Shown here: positions 43,213 through 56,419 of the stretch, one piece after another | Numbering within the stretch: the stretch's first letter is position 1 | Layout of the letters: each line of letters begins with the position of its first letter | DNA from: Pantoea nemavictus | GTDB lineage: Bacteria > Pseudomonadota > Gammaproteobacteria > Enterobacterales > Enterobacteriaceae | DNA length: 64,000 bases | Assembly: GCF_037479095.1 (NCBI RefSeq) | Contig: NZ_JBBGZW010000001.1 | Location: 1,674,001-1,738,000 of the forward strand | Direction of reading: 5' to 3' | Translations under genes and position numbers: made by a program | Notes under the pieces: model-generated | Database searches by the model: none | Told to the model about the DNA's origin: nothing | What the model saw: only the letters and a program-made list of their open reading frames with translations

Positions 43213-44397
43213 TTAAGCGATAATTGTAGCAACAACACCCGCACCAACAGTACGGCCGCCTTCACGGATAGCGAAGCGCAAGCCTTCATCCATCGCGATT
43301 GGGTGGATCAGCTCAACGGTCATCTGAACGTTGTCGCCTGGCATTACCATCTCAACGCCTTCTGGCAGCTCAACGTTGCCGGTCACGTCAGTGGTACGGA
43401 AGTAGAACTGTGGACGGTAGCCTTTGAAGAACGGAGTATGACGGCCGCCTTCATCTTTAGACAGAACGTACACTTCTGAAGTGAACTTGGTATGCGGCTT
43501 GATTGAAGCCGGCTTAGCCAGAACCTGACCACGCTGGATATCTTCACGCTTAATACCACGCAGCAGAACGCCACAGTTCTCGCCAGCCTGACCCTGGTCC
43601 AGCAGTTTGCGGAACATTTCAACGCCGGTACAGGTAGACTTAACAGTCGCCTTGATACCCACGATTTCAACTTCGTCGCCCACTTTAACGATACCGCGCT
43701 CAACACGACCGGTAACAACAGTACCACGGCCTGAGATTGAGAATACGTCTTCGATTGGCAGCAGGAACGGCAGGTCGATTGCACGTACTGGCTCTGGGAT
43801 GTAGGTATCCAGATGCTCAGCCAGTTCAATGATCTTAGCTTCCCACTCAGCTTCGCCTTCCAGCGCTTTCAGAGCAGAACCGCGTACGATTGGAGTGTCG
43901 TCGCCCGGGAAGTCATATGCTGACAGCAGGTCACGTACTTCCATCTCAACCAGTTCCAGCAGCTCTTCATCATCAACCATGTCGCACTTGTTCAGGAACA
44001 CGATGATGTAAGGAACGCCAACCTGACGACCCAGCAGGATGTGCTCACGGGTCTGAGGCATTGGGCCGTCAGTCGCAGCAACAACCAGGATCGCGCCGTC
44101 CATCTGCGCAGCACCGGTGATCATGTTTTTCACATAGTCGGCGTGCCCTGGGCAGTCAACGTGCGCATAGTGGCGAGTCGGGGTTTCATATTCAACGTGA
44201 GAAGTGTTGATGGTGATACCACGCGCTTTCTCTTCTGGCGCCTTATCGATCTCGTCGAACTTGCTTGCTTTACCACCGTAGGTTTTAGCCAGAACGGTAG
44301 TGATTGCTGCAGTCAGGGTGGTTTTACCGTGGTCGACGTGACCGATGGTGCCCACGTTTACGTGCAGTTTGTTACGCTGAAATTGCTCTTTCGCCAT
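43213..44397 (-). CDS. tufA: Elongation factor Tu
   Basis: 394-residue GTPase that brings aminoacyl-tRNA to the ribosome. G1 GHVDHGKTT (18-26), G3 DCPGHAD (81-87) and G4 NKCD (136-139) are intact, then domains 2 and 3. As the last gene of the str operon it is the tufA copy. Enterobacteria usually carry a second identical tufB elsewhere, so this sequence is likely a repeat in the genome. Confidence 0.99.
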   Translation of the reverse strand: MAKEQFQRNKLHVNVGTIGHVDHGKTTLTAAITTVLAKTYGGKASKFDEIDKAPEEKARGITINTSHVEYETPTRHYAHVDCPGHADYVKNMITGAAQMDGAILVVAATDGPMPQTREHILLGRQVGVPYIIVFLNKCDMVDDEELLELVEMEVRDLLSAYDFPGDDTPIVRGSALKALEGEAEWEAKIIELAEHLDTYIPEPVRAIDLPFLLPIEDVFSISGRGTVVTGRVERGIVKVGDEVEIVGIKATVKSTCTGVEMFRKLLDQGQAGENCGVLLRGIKREDIQRGQVLAKPASIKPHTKFTSEVYVLSKDEGGRHTPFFKGYRPQFYFRTTDVTGNVELPEGVEMVMPGDNVQMTVELIHPIAMDEGLRFAIREGGRTVGAGVVATIIA

Positions 44398-44466
44398 GGC
44401 GATAATTCCTTACGTTGTGCCTTCATGAGTCATGAAGGCATCAGTTCACAATTTTTAAACCGTAGC

Positions 44467-46611
<2,145 letters not shown>

Positions 46612-46674
46612 TTAAAAAAGCCCAGCAGGTGAGTCACTGGGACGCCCGCTGGGTTAATAACAACTACGTTGCTG

Positions 46675-47160
<486 letters not shown>

Positions 47161-47241
47161 TTAATTCAGGATTGTCCAAAACTCTACGAGTTTAGTTTGA
47201 CATTTAAGTTAAAACGTTTGGCCTTACTTAACGGAGAACCA

Positions 47242-47721
<480 letters not shown>

Positions 47722-47742
47722 GAAATAACCAGGTTTTCGCTC

Positions 47743-48030
47743 TTACCAGGCCACTTGTTGTTGATGCTTCGCCGTCAACGCAACGAAACCAGTATAGTCC
47801 AAACGTGCTACTTTGGTTGAAATTTGCTCAATCAGGCCGCGCGCCGCCACATCTTCTTCTGATACCCAAAGCGTGGCCGGCGATGCGCTCAGCTTAACTA
47901 ACATCTGGCTGCCGGCCAGTGCCGCGGTCACGCCATCCTGTAATAAAAGCAGGTCGTCGCCTTCCTGTAATAGCAGCAGCAGGCTATCAATGTCGCATTG
48001 CCAGGGAGATTGCAGCAGGGTGTAGAGCAT
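47743..48030 (-). CDS. tusB: Sulfurtransferase complex subunit TusB
   Basis: 95-residue DsrH-like subunit of TusBCD, the relay that carries persulfide sulfur from TusA to TusE and MnmA for 2-thiouridine in tRNA. Starts MLYTLLQSPWQCDIDSLLLL. It lies 9 nt after tusC. Confidence 0.95.
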   Translation of the reverse strand: MLYTLLQSPWQCDIDSLLLLLQEGDDLLLLQDGVTAALAGSQMLVKLSASPATLWVSEEDVAARGLIEQISTKVARLDYTGFVALTAKHQQQVAW

Positions 48031-48039
48031 GATCGGTTC

Positions 48040-48399
48040 TCAGAATCGTATAATACGATGGTAGCTGGCTAGCTTCTCACGAAGCGACGAGGCATCAAGC
48101 ACTTCTGCTGCCATCACGCGTTCGGCAGTCAGACTTTGCCCGCGCGCTAACAGGGAATCAGCACAAACAAAGCACTGATCGATGTCGTAGAGTGCCAGCA
48201 CGCCGAAGGTGGCGATATAGTTGCGCGCCAGGATCTTCTCGGGCTGTTGGTCACGATTAAGTTGCAGCACGCCATCACCAATAAAGAACAGACCGATATC
48301 TTCGCTTAACGCACCGGTCGCGAGAACCGCATCCAGCCCTTCCCTGCCCGCGCTGCTGCCGTGGGGAGCCTGAGTAAACAGAAAAGCTACGCGATTCAT
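48040..48399 (-). CDS. tusC: Sulfurtransferase complex subunit TusC
   Basis: 119-residue DsrF-like subunit of the TusBCD heterohexamer. [25 protein letters not shown] start and a short beta-alpha fold. It shares one base with tusD (stop/start overlap), which points to coupled synthesis of the equimolar subunits. Confidence 0.95.
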   Translation of the reverse strand: MNRVAFLFTQAPHGSSAGREGLDAVLATGALSEDIGLFFIGDGVLQLNRDQQPEKILARNYIATFGVLALYDIDQCFVCADSLLARGQSLTAERVMAAEVLDASSLREKLASYHRIIRF

Positions 48400-48785
48400 C
48401 AGAATTGCACCAGACGATCGCAGCTGAGCGCGGCTTCCGCCAGTGCGCCCAAGCCGCTAAGTTCAAAACCCGGCTGCAAATTGCTACCCGCCAGTTGTAG
48501 ACGCGTCGCTTCATGTGCATCCGTTACGCCACGCCGTAACGCAGCGGCCACGCAGATGTTCAGTGCGGTGCCGCTCTCATCGCGCAGCCGCTGCCATTCA
48601 CGCACCATATCGACTTCATCACTGGCCGGCGCGCTCAGTTGGTTAGCATTCAACACGCCTTCGCGATAAAAGAATACGCTTTCAAGCTGATGCCCCGCCT
48701 GCACTAGCGCACGGGCAAACAGCAGCGCGCTGCTGGCATGTTGGGTGCCATATGCCGGTCCGGTGACCAGCAAGCTGTAGCGCAT
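48399..48785 (-). CDS. tusD: Sulfurtransferase complex subunit TusD
   Basis: 128-residue DsrE-like subunit. The catalytic persulfide cysteine Cys78 ([13 protein letters not shown]) is in place. N-terminus [19 protein letters not shown]. The start overlaps the yheO stop by one base, so yheO-tusDCB is a single tightly packed operon. Confidence 0.96.
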   Translation of the reverse strand: MRYSLLVTGPAYGTQHASSALLFARALVQAGHQLESVFFYREGVLNANQLSAPASDEVDMVREWQRLRDESGTALNICVAAALRRGVTDAHEATRLQLAGSNLQPGFELSGLGALAEAALSCDRLVQF

Positions 48786-49507
48786 TAGCGATCCTGCCCC
48801 TGAAAATCGCCGCTTTTAAACTGGCGAATGTAGAGGTAAACCGTGTGCTTAGAGATATTGAGACGATCGGCCACCTGGTTGATAGCGTCTTTAATATCGA
48901 AAATACCTTTCTCGTACATATTGAGGACGATCTGACGATTCTTGGCATTATTAGAAACGTTACGGTCAGCGCTCACTTCTTCTATTGCGAACTCTAACGT
49001 CTGCATCACCAGATCTTCCACCGAGCTGGCAAAGTTAACGTTAGAGTCAACCTGCTGCATTTCCGGCGGCATAAAGGTCGACATAATCTGCGAGAACGGC
49101 ACGTCGAGGTTCATGTTGATGCACAGCAAGCCAATGACGCGCTGCTGGCGATTACGAATCGCGATAGTGACAGATTTCATCAGCACGCCACTTTTCGCGC
49201 GCGTGAAGTAGGCCCTGGAAACATTGCTATCGGCGCCATGCATATCGTGCAGCATGCGCAGTGCCAAATCGGTAATCGGTGAACCCACTTTACGTCCGGT
49301 ATGTTCGCCGTTAGCGATACGCACCGCGGAACATTTCAAATCTTCCAGCGAGTGCAGCACGATTTCGCAGTGCGAGCCAATAAGCATCGCCAGACCGTCA
49401 ACGACAGCTTCGTAGGATTTGAGAATATCGTAATCAGCTTGTTCGAACGGACGTTGCTCCAGTAAATCGAAGTCAGTCAGTTCACCGGGATTGAATGGAT
49501 TAGACAT
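48785..49507 (-). CDS. yheO: YheO-family PAS/helix-turn-helix regulator
   Basis: 240-residue protein with a YheO-like PAS domain (about 20-135; [30 protein letters not shown]) and a C-terminal DNA-binding HTH (about 185-235; [20 protein letters not shown]). Ligand and targets are unknown; related DauR proteins control D-amino-acid catabolism. Upstream in-frame ATGs at 49564 and 49516 exist, but the ATG at 49507 gives exactly the E. coli length and N-terminal alignment. Confidence 0.92.
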   Translation of the reverse strand: MSNPFNPGELTDFDLLEQRPFEQADYDILKSYEAVVDGLAMLIGSHCEIVLHSLEDLKCSAVRIANGEHTGRKVGSPITDLALRMLHDMHGADSNVSRAYFTRAKSGVLMKSVTIAIRNRQQRVIGLLCINMNLDVPFSQIMSTFMPPEMQQVDSNVNFASSVEDLVMQTLEFAIEEVSADRNVSNNAKNRQIVLNMYEKGIFDIKDAINQVADRLNISKHTVYLYIRQFKSGDFQGQDR

Positions 49508-49640
49508 CGAAGACATTACCCTAAATGGCTGGAGCCTGTCTCGACAGCATTGGGGCAGACTCATATTGTGATAATTGTGCAGGCGCTAGTCTGGCAAATG
49601 TCATGGTCTTTAGCCAGACCTTTACTCTGTTCTCAGAAAT

Positions 49641-49663
49641 AAAAACGCCGCCCGGAGGCGGCG
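49641..49663 (-). terminator. Intrinsic terminator after fkpA
   Basis: 7-bp GC stem CGCCGCC/GGCGGCG (49657-49663 with 49646-49652) with a 4-nt loop, followed on the minus strand by TTTTTA. It lies 18 nt past the fkpA stop. Confidence 0.92.
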
Positions 49664-49681
49664 TAATACAGTAAGTGCAAA

Positions 49682-50512
49682 TTACTGCGCTTTCTGATCG
49701 GCAGCGACTGGTGCCTGCGCTTTCTCATCGGCTTTAGGCGCGGGTTTGATGTCGAGCAGTTCAACATCGAACACCAGCGTAGAGTTAGCTGGAATACCCG
49801 GAACGCCATTTTTGCCGTAAGCCAGGTTTGGTGGAATAACCAGCTTAATCTTACCGCCTTTCTTCACGTGCTTCAGACCTTCGGTCCAGCCAGGAATCAC
49901 ACCGTCAAGACGGAATGACAGCGGCTCGCCACGGGTATAAGAGTTATCGAACTCAGTACCGTCGATCAGCGTACCTTTGTAGTTTACTACCACAGTGTCG
50001 CTGTCTTTAGGCGCGCTACCGGTACCTTCTTTCTCTACCTGATACAGCAGACCCGATTCGGTTTTCTTCACGCCTTTTTCTTTAGCGAATTTGTCGGCGT
50101 AAGCTGAACCCTTATCGGAGTTCTCTTTCGCGTCTTTTTCCATCTTCGCCTGAGCGGCGCCTTTTACGCGGCCTTCAAAGGCCTGCAGAGTTTGCTCAAT
50201 CTCTTGATCGGACAGTTTGCTCTTACCGCCAAATGCGTCCTGAACACCTGCGATCAACTGATCTTTATCCAGTTTGATGCCCAGCTTCTCTTGTTCCTTC
50301 AGAGAGTTGTCCATGTAGCGACCAAGGGACGCACCAAGCGCATAAGCTGATTGCTGGTCTTCGTTTTTGAAAGCAGCATTCTTCGGTGCTTGCGGCGCGG
50401 CCTGAGCAGCGTCTGCTGGAGCAGCGGTAGTTTCTGCTGCCATTGCCAGCGGTGCATTCAGCGCGAAGGCCATGGTGGTAGCTAACAATGTGACTTTAAA
50501 CAGTGAATTCAT
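49682..50512 (-). CDS. fkpA: Periplasmic FKBP-type peptidyl-prolyl isomerase FkpA
   Basis: 276-residue periplasmic chaperone/isomerase that helps fold envelope proteins. Signal peptide MNSLFKVTLLATTMAFALNA with predicted cleavage at AMA-AET (about residue 25). The helical dimerisation domain runs to about 150, and the FKBP domain (about 160-255) has TVVVNYKGTLIDGTEFDNSY and GWTEGLKHVKKGGK. A Gln/Ala/Lys-rich tail ends the protein. The frame extends to 50551, but the ATG at 50512 follows GAGAAAGG and starts the signal peptide. A sigma-E promoter candidate lies upstream. Confidence 0.96.
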   Translation of the reverse strand: MNSLFKVTLLATTMAFALNAPLAMAAETTAAPADAAQAAPQAPKNAAFKNEDQQSAYALGASLGRYMDNSLKEQEKLGIKLDKDQLIAGVQDAFGGKSKLSDQEIEQTLQAFEGRVKGAAQAKMEKDAKENSDKGSAYADKFAKEKGVKKTESGLLYQVEKEGTGSAPKDSDTVVVNYKGTLIDGTEFDNSYTRGEPLSFRLDGVIPGWTEGLKHVKKGGKIKLVIPPNLAYGKNGVPGIPANSTLVFDVELLDIKPAPKADEKAQAPVAADQKAQ

Positions 50513-50625
50513 CCTTTCTCCAAAACCGAAGCCTCTCACCTCGGGAATCATTGCGGACTGAGGCCCACACTATAACTTTACGTGGCAGCGGCGAACACTC
50601 CCACAATGTAATTACCCGGTCAACC

Positions 50626-50653
50626 TCCGACCTTTTTTGCTTCAGGAAGTTTC
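50626..50653 (-). promoter_or_regulatory. Candidate sigma-E promoter of fkpA
   Basis: On the minus strand -35 GAAACTT (consensus GGAACTT), 16-bp spacer and -10 TCGGA (consensus TCNNA), about 110 nt before fkpA. fkpA is a known sigma-E regulon member in E. coli, so envelope-stress control is expected here too. Confidence 0.6.
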
Positions 50654-50792
50654 ATCAGAGATATAGGCGTTATGCGCCATTTCAATGTAGCGTGCCGCGT
50701 AAAGGTAAAATATCAGGTGATTCTGAAGCGAAAGGCCGTAGAATCACGCCCGAAACAGATTAACGCGCCGCACCGGAAGATGAGGAAAGATC

Positions 50793-51011
50793 ATGCAGCA
50801 AACAGAATGGGAACAACGCCTTGAGACGCTGGAGAGCAAGCTGGCTTTTCAGGAATACACCATCGATCAGCTCAATCAAACGGTGGTTCAGCATGAGCTG
50901 GAGATGATCAGACTGCGTGAGCAGGTCCGTCTGTTAGTGGATAAAGTGAAAGATAGTGCGCCGTCGATGATCGCCTCGCAATCAGAAGAAACACCCCCGC
51001 CGCATTATTAA
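50793..51011 (+). CDS. slyX: SlyX family protein
   Basis: 72-residue protein, mostly one long coiled coil (heptads of Leu/Gln/Glu from about 5 to 55), ending in the SlyX C-terminal motif PPPHY (EETPPPHY here). The function is unknown. It is divergent from fkpA and convergent with slyD, as in E. coli. Confidence 0.93.
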   Translation: MQQTEWEQRLETLESKLAFQEYTIDQLNQTVVQHELEMIRLREQVRLLVDKVKDSAPSMIASQSEETPPPHY

Positions 51012-51014
51012 AAA

Positions 51015-51038
51015 GAAAGGCCACCCGAAGGTGGCCTT
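51015..51038 (-). terminator. Bidirectional-type hairpin between slyX and slyD
   Basis: Perfect 9-bp stem AAGGCCACC/GGTGGCCTT (51017-51025 and 51030-51038) with a CGAA loop. The minus side has CTTTCTTTTT, favouring slyD termination; the plus side has only TTGCC. Confidence 0.8.
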
Positions 51039-51055
51039 GCCAGACATCACACCGC

Positions 51056-51610
51056 TTAGTGGCTGCAGCCGCAACCGCCAGTGCCACAGCCGCCCTGGCC
51101 GTGATCGTGACCATGGTCGTGGTCATGATCGTGATGATGACCATCCGCGCCATGCACATGACCGTGCGCCAGCTCTTCTTCGGTCGCTGCGCGAATCGCG
51201 ACAACTTCCACGTTGAAGTTCAGGTTCTGACCCGCCAGCATGTGGTTACCATCAACCACGACGTGCTCATCTTCAACTTCGGTGATTTCTACCGGTACTG
51301 GACCCTGATCGGTTTCTGCCAGGAAGCGCATGCCAACCTGCAGTTCGTCAACGCCCATAAACACGTCTTTTGGTACGCGCTGTACCAGGTTGTCATCGTA
51401 CTGACCATAAGCGTCATTTGCCGGAATATGCACGTCAAACTTATCGCCTACATCATGATTTTCCAGCGCTTTTTCCAGACCAGAAATCAGGGAACCATGA
51501 CCGTGCAGATAGTCCAACGGTGCACTCACCGGTGACTCGTCAACCAACACACCGTCTTCGGTACGAACCTGATACGCCAGGCTCACCACCAGGTCTTTTG
51601 CTACTTTCAT
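51056..51610 (-). CDS. slyD: FKBP-type peptidyl-prolyl isomerase and metallochaperone SlyD
   Basis: 184-residue cytosolic FKBP with insert-in-flap chaperone domain (about 70-120) and a C-terminal metal-binding tail very rich in His, Asp, Gly and Cys (from about 150, HGHVHGADGHHHDHDHDHGH then GGCGTGGCGCSH). It delivers nickel to hydrogenase and urease systems and folds proline-containing proteins. The ATG at 51610 starts MKVAKDLVVSLAYQV; the frame runs further upstream but lacks family similarity. Confidence 0.96.
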   Translation of the reverse strand: MKVAKDLVVSLAYQVRTEDGVLVDESPVSAPLDYLHGHGSLISGLEKALENHDVGDKFDVHIPANDAYGQYDDNLVQRVPKDVFMGVDELQVGMRFLAETDQGPVPVEITEVEDEHVVVDGNHMLAGQNLNFNVEVVAIRAATEEELAHGHVHGADGHHHDHDHDHGHDHGQGGCGTGGCGCSH

Positions 51611-51803
51611 GATATCTCCTAACCGTTGAGAACTAAGATCCCGTCCCATTGGTCAATTTTGCGAGCAATAACCAACCAGAAAGGTTCAAGACTGAGGATG
51701 CCAACAAATGTGTTGCTGCATACTGCTCAGCGTTAATGGCGCCGATTGTAGCGGAATTCAATCCCGCTGTAAGTTCAAGCTTAAAAAAAGCTGAGCCATT
51801 GCG

Positions 51804-51998
51804 CTACTCAGGATGAAAAATGCCGATCACTTGCTCATTGCTGCGCACCTGATCGCGCACTTGCTTATCCGCTTCGCGCATTTGATGGCCGCACTCGACG
51901 CATTCCACCACATCAACATTGTTTTCACGCCACAACGCTAACGTGTCTTTCTCCTGGCAGTGCGGGCAAACCGCACCGGCAATAAATTGTTTACGCAT
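51804..51998 (-). CDS. yheV: YheV family zinc-ribbon protein (DUF2387)
   Basis: 64-residue protein with a zinc ribbon: CPHC at about 11-14 and CVEC at about 33-36. The function is unknown. It lies 45 nt after kefB and is probably co-transcribed with kefGB. Confidence 0.9.
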   Translation of the reverse strand: MRKQFIAGAVCPHCQEKDTLALWRENNVDVVECVECGHQMREADKQVRDQVRSNEQVIGIFHPE

Positions 51999-52043
51999 AC
52001 TGTTTCCTGCCGTCGTTAATGAACGGATATCTTAAGTGTAGCC

Positions 52044-53846
52044 CTACTCGTCATCCCAGCCGTCAATCTGGCGTTTTTCGTGCTGCATCTCGCGCTGGAA
52101 GATATCCTCCAGCTCACGGCGCGCCTCACGCACACGCGAAGCCTGCGCGTTGTCATCATGGCTCGGCACCAGTTCGCGCAGCATGCGCATATCCAGACGG
52201 CGGAAGTGTTGCTGCGCACGCTGCGCCTGGTGCGGATGCATCCCCAGCGTAATGAGCGCCTTGCGGCCCAACTCCAGCGCACTGGAGAAGGTCTCACGTG
52301 AGAATAGCGTAACGCCTGCCTGCAACAGTTCGTGTGCTTCAACACGGCCTCGGGCACGCGCCAGGATTTCCAGCTGCGGGAAGTGCTGCTGACACAGATG
52401 TACGATGGTCATCGAATCTTCCGGGTCATTACAGGTGATCACGATGGATTGCGCATTCTCCGCACCCGCCGCTCGCAGCAGCTCCAGTTCGGTGGCATCA
52501 CCATAGTAAACCTTGTAGCCATATTTACGCATCAGGCTCACCGCAGAGATATCGCGCTCCAGCACCGTAATGCGCTTGTTGTTCGCCATCAGCAAACGAC
52601 CGACCACCTGACCAAAACGACCAAAGCCCACCACAATTACCTGCGGCCGATCGTCCTCAACAAAATGCTTCTCGGCATTCTCATCGGGCTCATTAAAGCG
52701 ACGCGCCAGTAAACGGTCGATACCGTTCATCAGCAGCGGCGTGGTCATCATCGACAGTGTTACCGTCACCAGCAACAGCGGCATTTGGTCACCGCTAAAC
52801 ATTTTCGCCGATGACGCCGCAGAGAACAGCACAAAGGCAAATTCCCCGCCCTGGCTTAACACCCCGGCAAACTGCTGGCGCTCTGAACTGCGCAGGCCGT
52901 AAATACGACCCAGCACATACAGCACCAGCGTTTTCACCGTGACCAGAATCACCACGCCCAGCAAAATTTCAACAATGTGGGTGTAAAGTACGCCGAGATT
53001 CAGCGCCATACCCACCGAGATAAAGAACAGCCCAAGCAGCAACCCTTTAAACGGTTCGATGGCCACTTCCAGCTCGTGGCGATACTCACTTTCCGCCAGC
53101 AGAATACCGGCGATAAAGGTACCCAGCGCCATCGACAGGCCCAGCGCGTCCATAAACAGTGCCGAACCCAGCACCAGCAGCAGCGACGCCGCAGTAAACA
53201 CCTCACGCACGCCAGATGCGGCGATAAAGCGCAGAATGGGACGCAGCAGATAGCGCCCACCCACCAGCATCCCGGCAAACGCCAGCACTTTCATGCCAAT
53301 TTTCAACCAGTCAACGTGACCGCTGTCGCCGCCCGCCAGCAGTGGCACCAGCGCCAACGCGGGAATCACCGCTAAATCCTGGAATAACAGCACCGAGAAG
53401 CCGAGCTGGCCAGATTCACTGCGGTTCATGCCTTTATCACGCATCAGCTGCAGCGCCATCGCCGTCGACGACATCGCCAGGCCAATCCCGCCAATCACCG
53501 CTGCCTGCCAGCTAAAGTCGGTTAGCCACAGTAATCCGCCCAGAATCGCCGCGGAAATCAGCACCTGGGCCGCGCCCACACCAAATATTGAACGGCGCAG
53601 CGACCAGAGTTTCGACGGGTTAAGTTCCAGGCCGATGATAAACATCAGGAACACCACGCCAAGTTCAGAGAAGTGCAGAATCTCCTCAACGTCGCTGATG
53701 AAACCCAAACCCCACGGGCCAATCGCAATACCCGCCAGCAAGTAGCCCAGCACCGCGCCAATGCCCAGGCGCGCCGCAATCGGCACAATTAGCACCGCCG
53801 CGACCAGATAAATGACGCCGGCCGTCAGTAACGTTTCCCCCTCCAT
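52044..53846 (-). CDS. kefB: Glutathione-regulated potassium/proton antiporter KefB
   Basis: 600-residue KefB. The CPA2-type antiporter domain has about 13 hydrophobic helices (1-385), including the QDLAVIP cation-binding motif. A linker is followed by an RCK/TrkA-N domain with [18 protein letters not shown] at about 400. Electrophile-glutathione adducts open the channel and acidify the cytoplasm. The frame extends to 53975 inside kefG, but the ATG at 53846 matches E. coli and overlaps the kefG stop by one base (ATGA). Confidence 0.97.
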   Translation of the reverse strand: MEGETLLTAGVIYLVAAVLIVPIAARLGIGAVLGYLLAGIAIGPWGLGFISDVEEILHFSELGVVFLMFIIGLELNPSKLWSLRRSIFGVGAAQVLISAAILGGLLWLTDFSWQAAVIGGIGLAMSSTAMALQLMRDKGMNRSESGQLGFSVLLFQDLAVIPALALVPLLAGGDSGHVDWLKIGMKVLAFAGMLVGGRYLLRPILRFIAASGVREVFTAASLLLVLGSALFMDALGLSMALGTFIAGILLAESEYRHELEVAIEPFKGLLLGLFFISVGMALNLGVLYTHIVEILLGVVILVTVKTLVLYVLGRIYGLRSSERQQFAGVLSQGGEFAFVLFSAASSAKMFSGDQMPLLLVTVTLSMMTTPLLMNGIDRLLARRFNEPDENAEKHFVEDDRPQVIVVGFGRFGQVVGRLLMANNKRITVLERDISAVSLMRKYGYKVYYGDATELELLRAAGAENAQSIVITCNDPEDSMTIVHLCQQHFPQLEILARARGRVEAHELLQAGVTLFSRETFSSALELGRKALITLGMHPHQAQRAQQHFRRLDMRMLRELVPSHDDNAQASRVREARRELEDIFQREMQHEKRQIDGWDDE

Positions 53847-54397
53847 CACACCCCTCCTTGCGGCAGCGGTGAAGCCAGCCAGTCGCCGTACGCCCGCGCA
53901 AAATTGCGCATCACTTCCGGCGTCTGCCGACGCGCCCAGTGAATCACCATCGGCGTCATCCAGTGCATGCGGCACATCTGCGCCGTTAGCTCAAACGGCC
54001 GCATGATGTCACTCATCGGATAGCGATTCAGGCCGCTATGGTGATAAGCCGCTTCCGGCTCACCGGTGGTCACCACGCTGCGCCAGTATTTGCCTTCCAG
54101 CGCATTACCATCAGGACCGCTGGCAAAACCGCGCGACAGCACGCGATCCAGCCACTCTTTCAGGAGCGCCGGGCAACTGTAGGTATAAAGCGGATGTTGG
54201 AATACGATGATTTGGTGCTCGCGCAGCAGCTGCTGCTCATAGTGAATATCAATAAAAAAATCCGGATAGTGGGCGTATAAATCGTGCACCGTGACGTGGT
54301 CAAGTTCCATAGCCGACTGCAGCAAAACCCGATTAGCAATCGAATCCTGTGATTCCGGATGGGCGTAAAGCAGCAATATTTTAGGTGGCTGCGACAT
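53846..54397 (-). CDS. kefG: KefB ancillary NAD(P)H oxidoreductase-like protein KefG
   Basis: 183-residue flavodoxin-like quinone reductase family protein needed for full KefB activity. Start [19 protein letters not shown]; contains [21 protein letters not shown] and GRSWRSV-like [13 protein letters not shown] typical of the family. The ATG at 54397 follows a GGGGA ribosome site; an earlier in-frame ATG at 54421 lacks family similarity. Confidence 0.94.
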   Translation of the reverse strand: MSQPPKILLLYAHPESQDSIANRVLLQSAMELDHVTVHDLYAHYPDFFIDIHYEQQLLREHQIIVFQHPLYTYSCPALLKEWLDRVLSRGFASGPDGNALEGKYWRSVVTTGEPEAAYHHSGLNRYPMSDIMRPFELTAQMCRMHWMTPMVIHWARRQTPEVMRNFARAYGDWLASPLPQGGV

Positions 54398-54512
54398 CGT
54401 TCCCCTCCAAAGCGTCGTCACGGCACAGGAATTCCGCTACCATGCTCGACGCAACAAATCATTCTCGAATTATGTTGCCGATAAATTAACATATTCTGAC
54501 GATACGACGCTT

Positions 54513-56417
54513 ATGATTGTCTTTTCAGCATTACAAATTCGCCGCGGCACCAACGTGCTGCTGGATAACGCAACGGCTACCATTAACCCCGGCCAGAAAG
54601 TTGGCTTAGTGGGTAAAAACGGCTGCGGTAAATCGACGCTGCTGTCATTGCTGAAGGGCGAAATCAGCAGCGATGCAGGCAATGCCACTTTCCCCAGTAA
54701 CTGGGCGCTGGCATGGGTCAATCAGGAAACCCCGGCGCTGAGTAAACCCGCGCTGGAGTATGTTATCGACGGCGACCGCGAATATCGTCAGCTTGAATCT
54801 GAATTAGCCGACGCCAATGCGCGCAACGATGGCAACGCCATCGCGCTGCTGCACGGCAGGCTGGATGCGATTCAGGCGTGGAGCATACCCGCTCGCGCCT
54901 CCAGTTTGTTGCACGGTTTGGGCTTTAGCCAGGAACAATTAATGCGGCCGGTAAGTGATTTTTCCGGTGGCTGGCGCATGCGCCTCAACCTTGCCCAGGC
55001 GCTGGTGTGCCGTTCCGATCTATTGCTGCTGGATGAACCCACCAACCACCTCGATCTTGACGCGGTAATCTGGCTGGAGCGCTGGCTGAAAAGCTACGAA
55101 GGCACGCTGGTGCTGATTTCGCACGACCGCGACTTCCTCGATCCGGTGGTCGATAAGATCATCCACATCGAACAACAGACGATGTTCGAATACACCGGCA
55201 ACTACAGCTCGTTCGAACGTCAGCGCGGCGCCAAGCTGGCGCAGCAGCAAGCGCTGTTCCAGAGCCAGCAAGAAAAAGTCGCACATCTGCAGAAGTATAT
55301 CGATCGCTTCCGCGCTCAGGCGACCAAAGCTAAGCAGGCGCAGAGCCGCATTAAAATGCTGGAGCGCATGGAGCTGATTGCGCCCGCACACGTCGATAAT
55401 CCGTTCAGCTTTAGCTTCCGCGCGCCGGAAAGCTTGCCCAATCCGTTGCTGAAAATGGAAAGGGTTACTGCGGGTTATGGCGAACGCATCATTCTCGACG
55501 CCATCAAACTCAATCTGGTGCCGGGTTCGCGCATCGGTTTGCTCGGCCGTAACGGCGCGGGTAAATCTACGCTGATTAAACTGTTAGCCGGTGAGCTTGA
55601 AGCGCTGGATGGCAAAGTCGGCCTGGCGAAAGGCATTAAACTCGGTTACTTCGCTCAGCATCAGCTGGAGTACCTGCGCGCTGATGAATCGCCACTGCAG
55701 CATTTGTCACGCATTGCGCCAAAAGTGCTCGAACAGCAGCTGCGCGACTATCTGGGTGGCTTCGGCTTCCAGGGCGATAAAGTTAGCGAAATCACTGAAC
55801 GTTTTTCCGGTGGTGAGAAAGCGCGGCTGGTGCTGGCCCTGATTGTCTGGCAGCGCCCCAACCTGCTGCTGCTTGATGAACCGACTAACCATCTCGATCT
55901 CGATATGCGTCAGGCGCTGACCGAAGCGTTGATAGATTTCGAAGGCGCGCTGGTGGTGGTCTCGCACGATCGCCATTTATTGCGCGCCACCACCGACGAT
56001 CTCTATCTGGTGCATGACGGCAAGGTCGATGTGTTTGAGGGCGATCTGGAGGATTACCAGCAGTGGCTGAGCGATCTACAGAAGCAGCAAGCCCAACAGG
56101 ATGCCGCGCCGAAGCAGGATAACGGCAACAGCGCGCAGTCGCGCAAAGATCAGAAGCGCCGCGACGCCGAACTGCGTGCGCAAACCCAGCCGCTGCGTAA
56201 AGAGATCGAGAAGCTTGAGAAGCAGATGGCGAAGTGGCAGAGCCAGTTGAGCGATGCTGAAGCGCAATTGGCCGACAGCGCGATTTACGATCAGAGCCGC
56301 AAAGCCGATTTGAATGTGGCATTGCAGCGTCAGGCGGAGAGTAAGGCCGCGCTGGAAGAGGTCGAAATGGCGTGGCTGGATGCGCAGGAACAGCTGGAGC
56401 AGATGCTGGCGGGTTGA
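54513..56417 (+). CDS. yheS: ABC-F ribosome-associated ATPase YheS
   Basis: 634-residue ABC-F protein with two ATPase domains in one chain and no membrane segments. Domain 1: Walker A GKNGCGKST (about 34-42), signature SGGWRMRL, Walker B LLLLDEPTNHLDLD. Between them lies an extended linker with a KAKQAQSRIKMLER coiled region (the P-site tRNA interaction motif). Domain 2: GRNGAGKST (about 347-355), SGGEKARLVLAL. The C-terminal tail (about 525-634) is a charged Gln/Lys coiled coil. These proteins act at the ribosomal E site; YheS has been linked to relief of particular stalls in E. coli. Confidence 0.95.
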   Translation: MIVFSALQIRRGTNVLLDNATATINPGQKVGLVGKNGCGKSTLLSLLKGEISSDAGNATFPSNWALAWVNQETPALSKPALEYVIDGDREYRQLESELADANARNDGNAIALLHGRLDAIQAWSIPARASSLLHGLGFSQEQLMRPVSDFSGGWRMRLNLAQALVCRSDLLLLDEPTNHLDLDAVIWLERWLKSYEGTLVLISHDRDFLDPVVDKIIHIEQQTMFEYTGNYSSFERQRGAKLAQQQALFQSQQEKVAHLQKYIDRFRAQATKAKQAQSRIKMLERMELIAPAHVDNPFSFSFRAPESLPNPLLKMERVTAGYGERIILDAIKLNLVPGSRIGLLGRNGAGKSTLIKLLAGELEALDGKVGLAKGIKLGYFAQHQLEYLRADESPLQHLSRIAPKVLEQQLRDYLGGFGFQGDKVSEITERFSGGEKARLVLALIVWQRPNLLLLDEPTNHLDLDMRQALTEALIDFEGALVVVSHDRHLLRATTDDLYLVHDGKVDVFEGDLEDYQQWLSDLQKQQAQQDAAPKQDNGNSAQSRKDQKRRDAELRAQTQPLRKEIEKLEKQMAKWQSQLSDAEAQLADSAIYDQSRKADLNVALQRQAESKAALEEVEMAWLDAQEQLEQMLAG

Positions 56418-56419
56418 GT

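Noticed and set aside
43213..44397. Possible recent duplication of tuf inside the window
   Set aside because: Only one tuf copy is present here; a second would lie outside the window.
51140..51175. Short tandem GATCGTGATGATGACC-like repeats as a CRISPR or regulatory repeat
   Set aside because: They simply encode the His/Asp tail of SlyD; no spacers or regular repeat units.
51059..51535. 158-codon plus-strand frame opposite slyD
   Set aside because: Mirror of the SlyD low-complexity tail and FKBP domain, no independent coding evidence.
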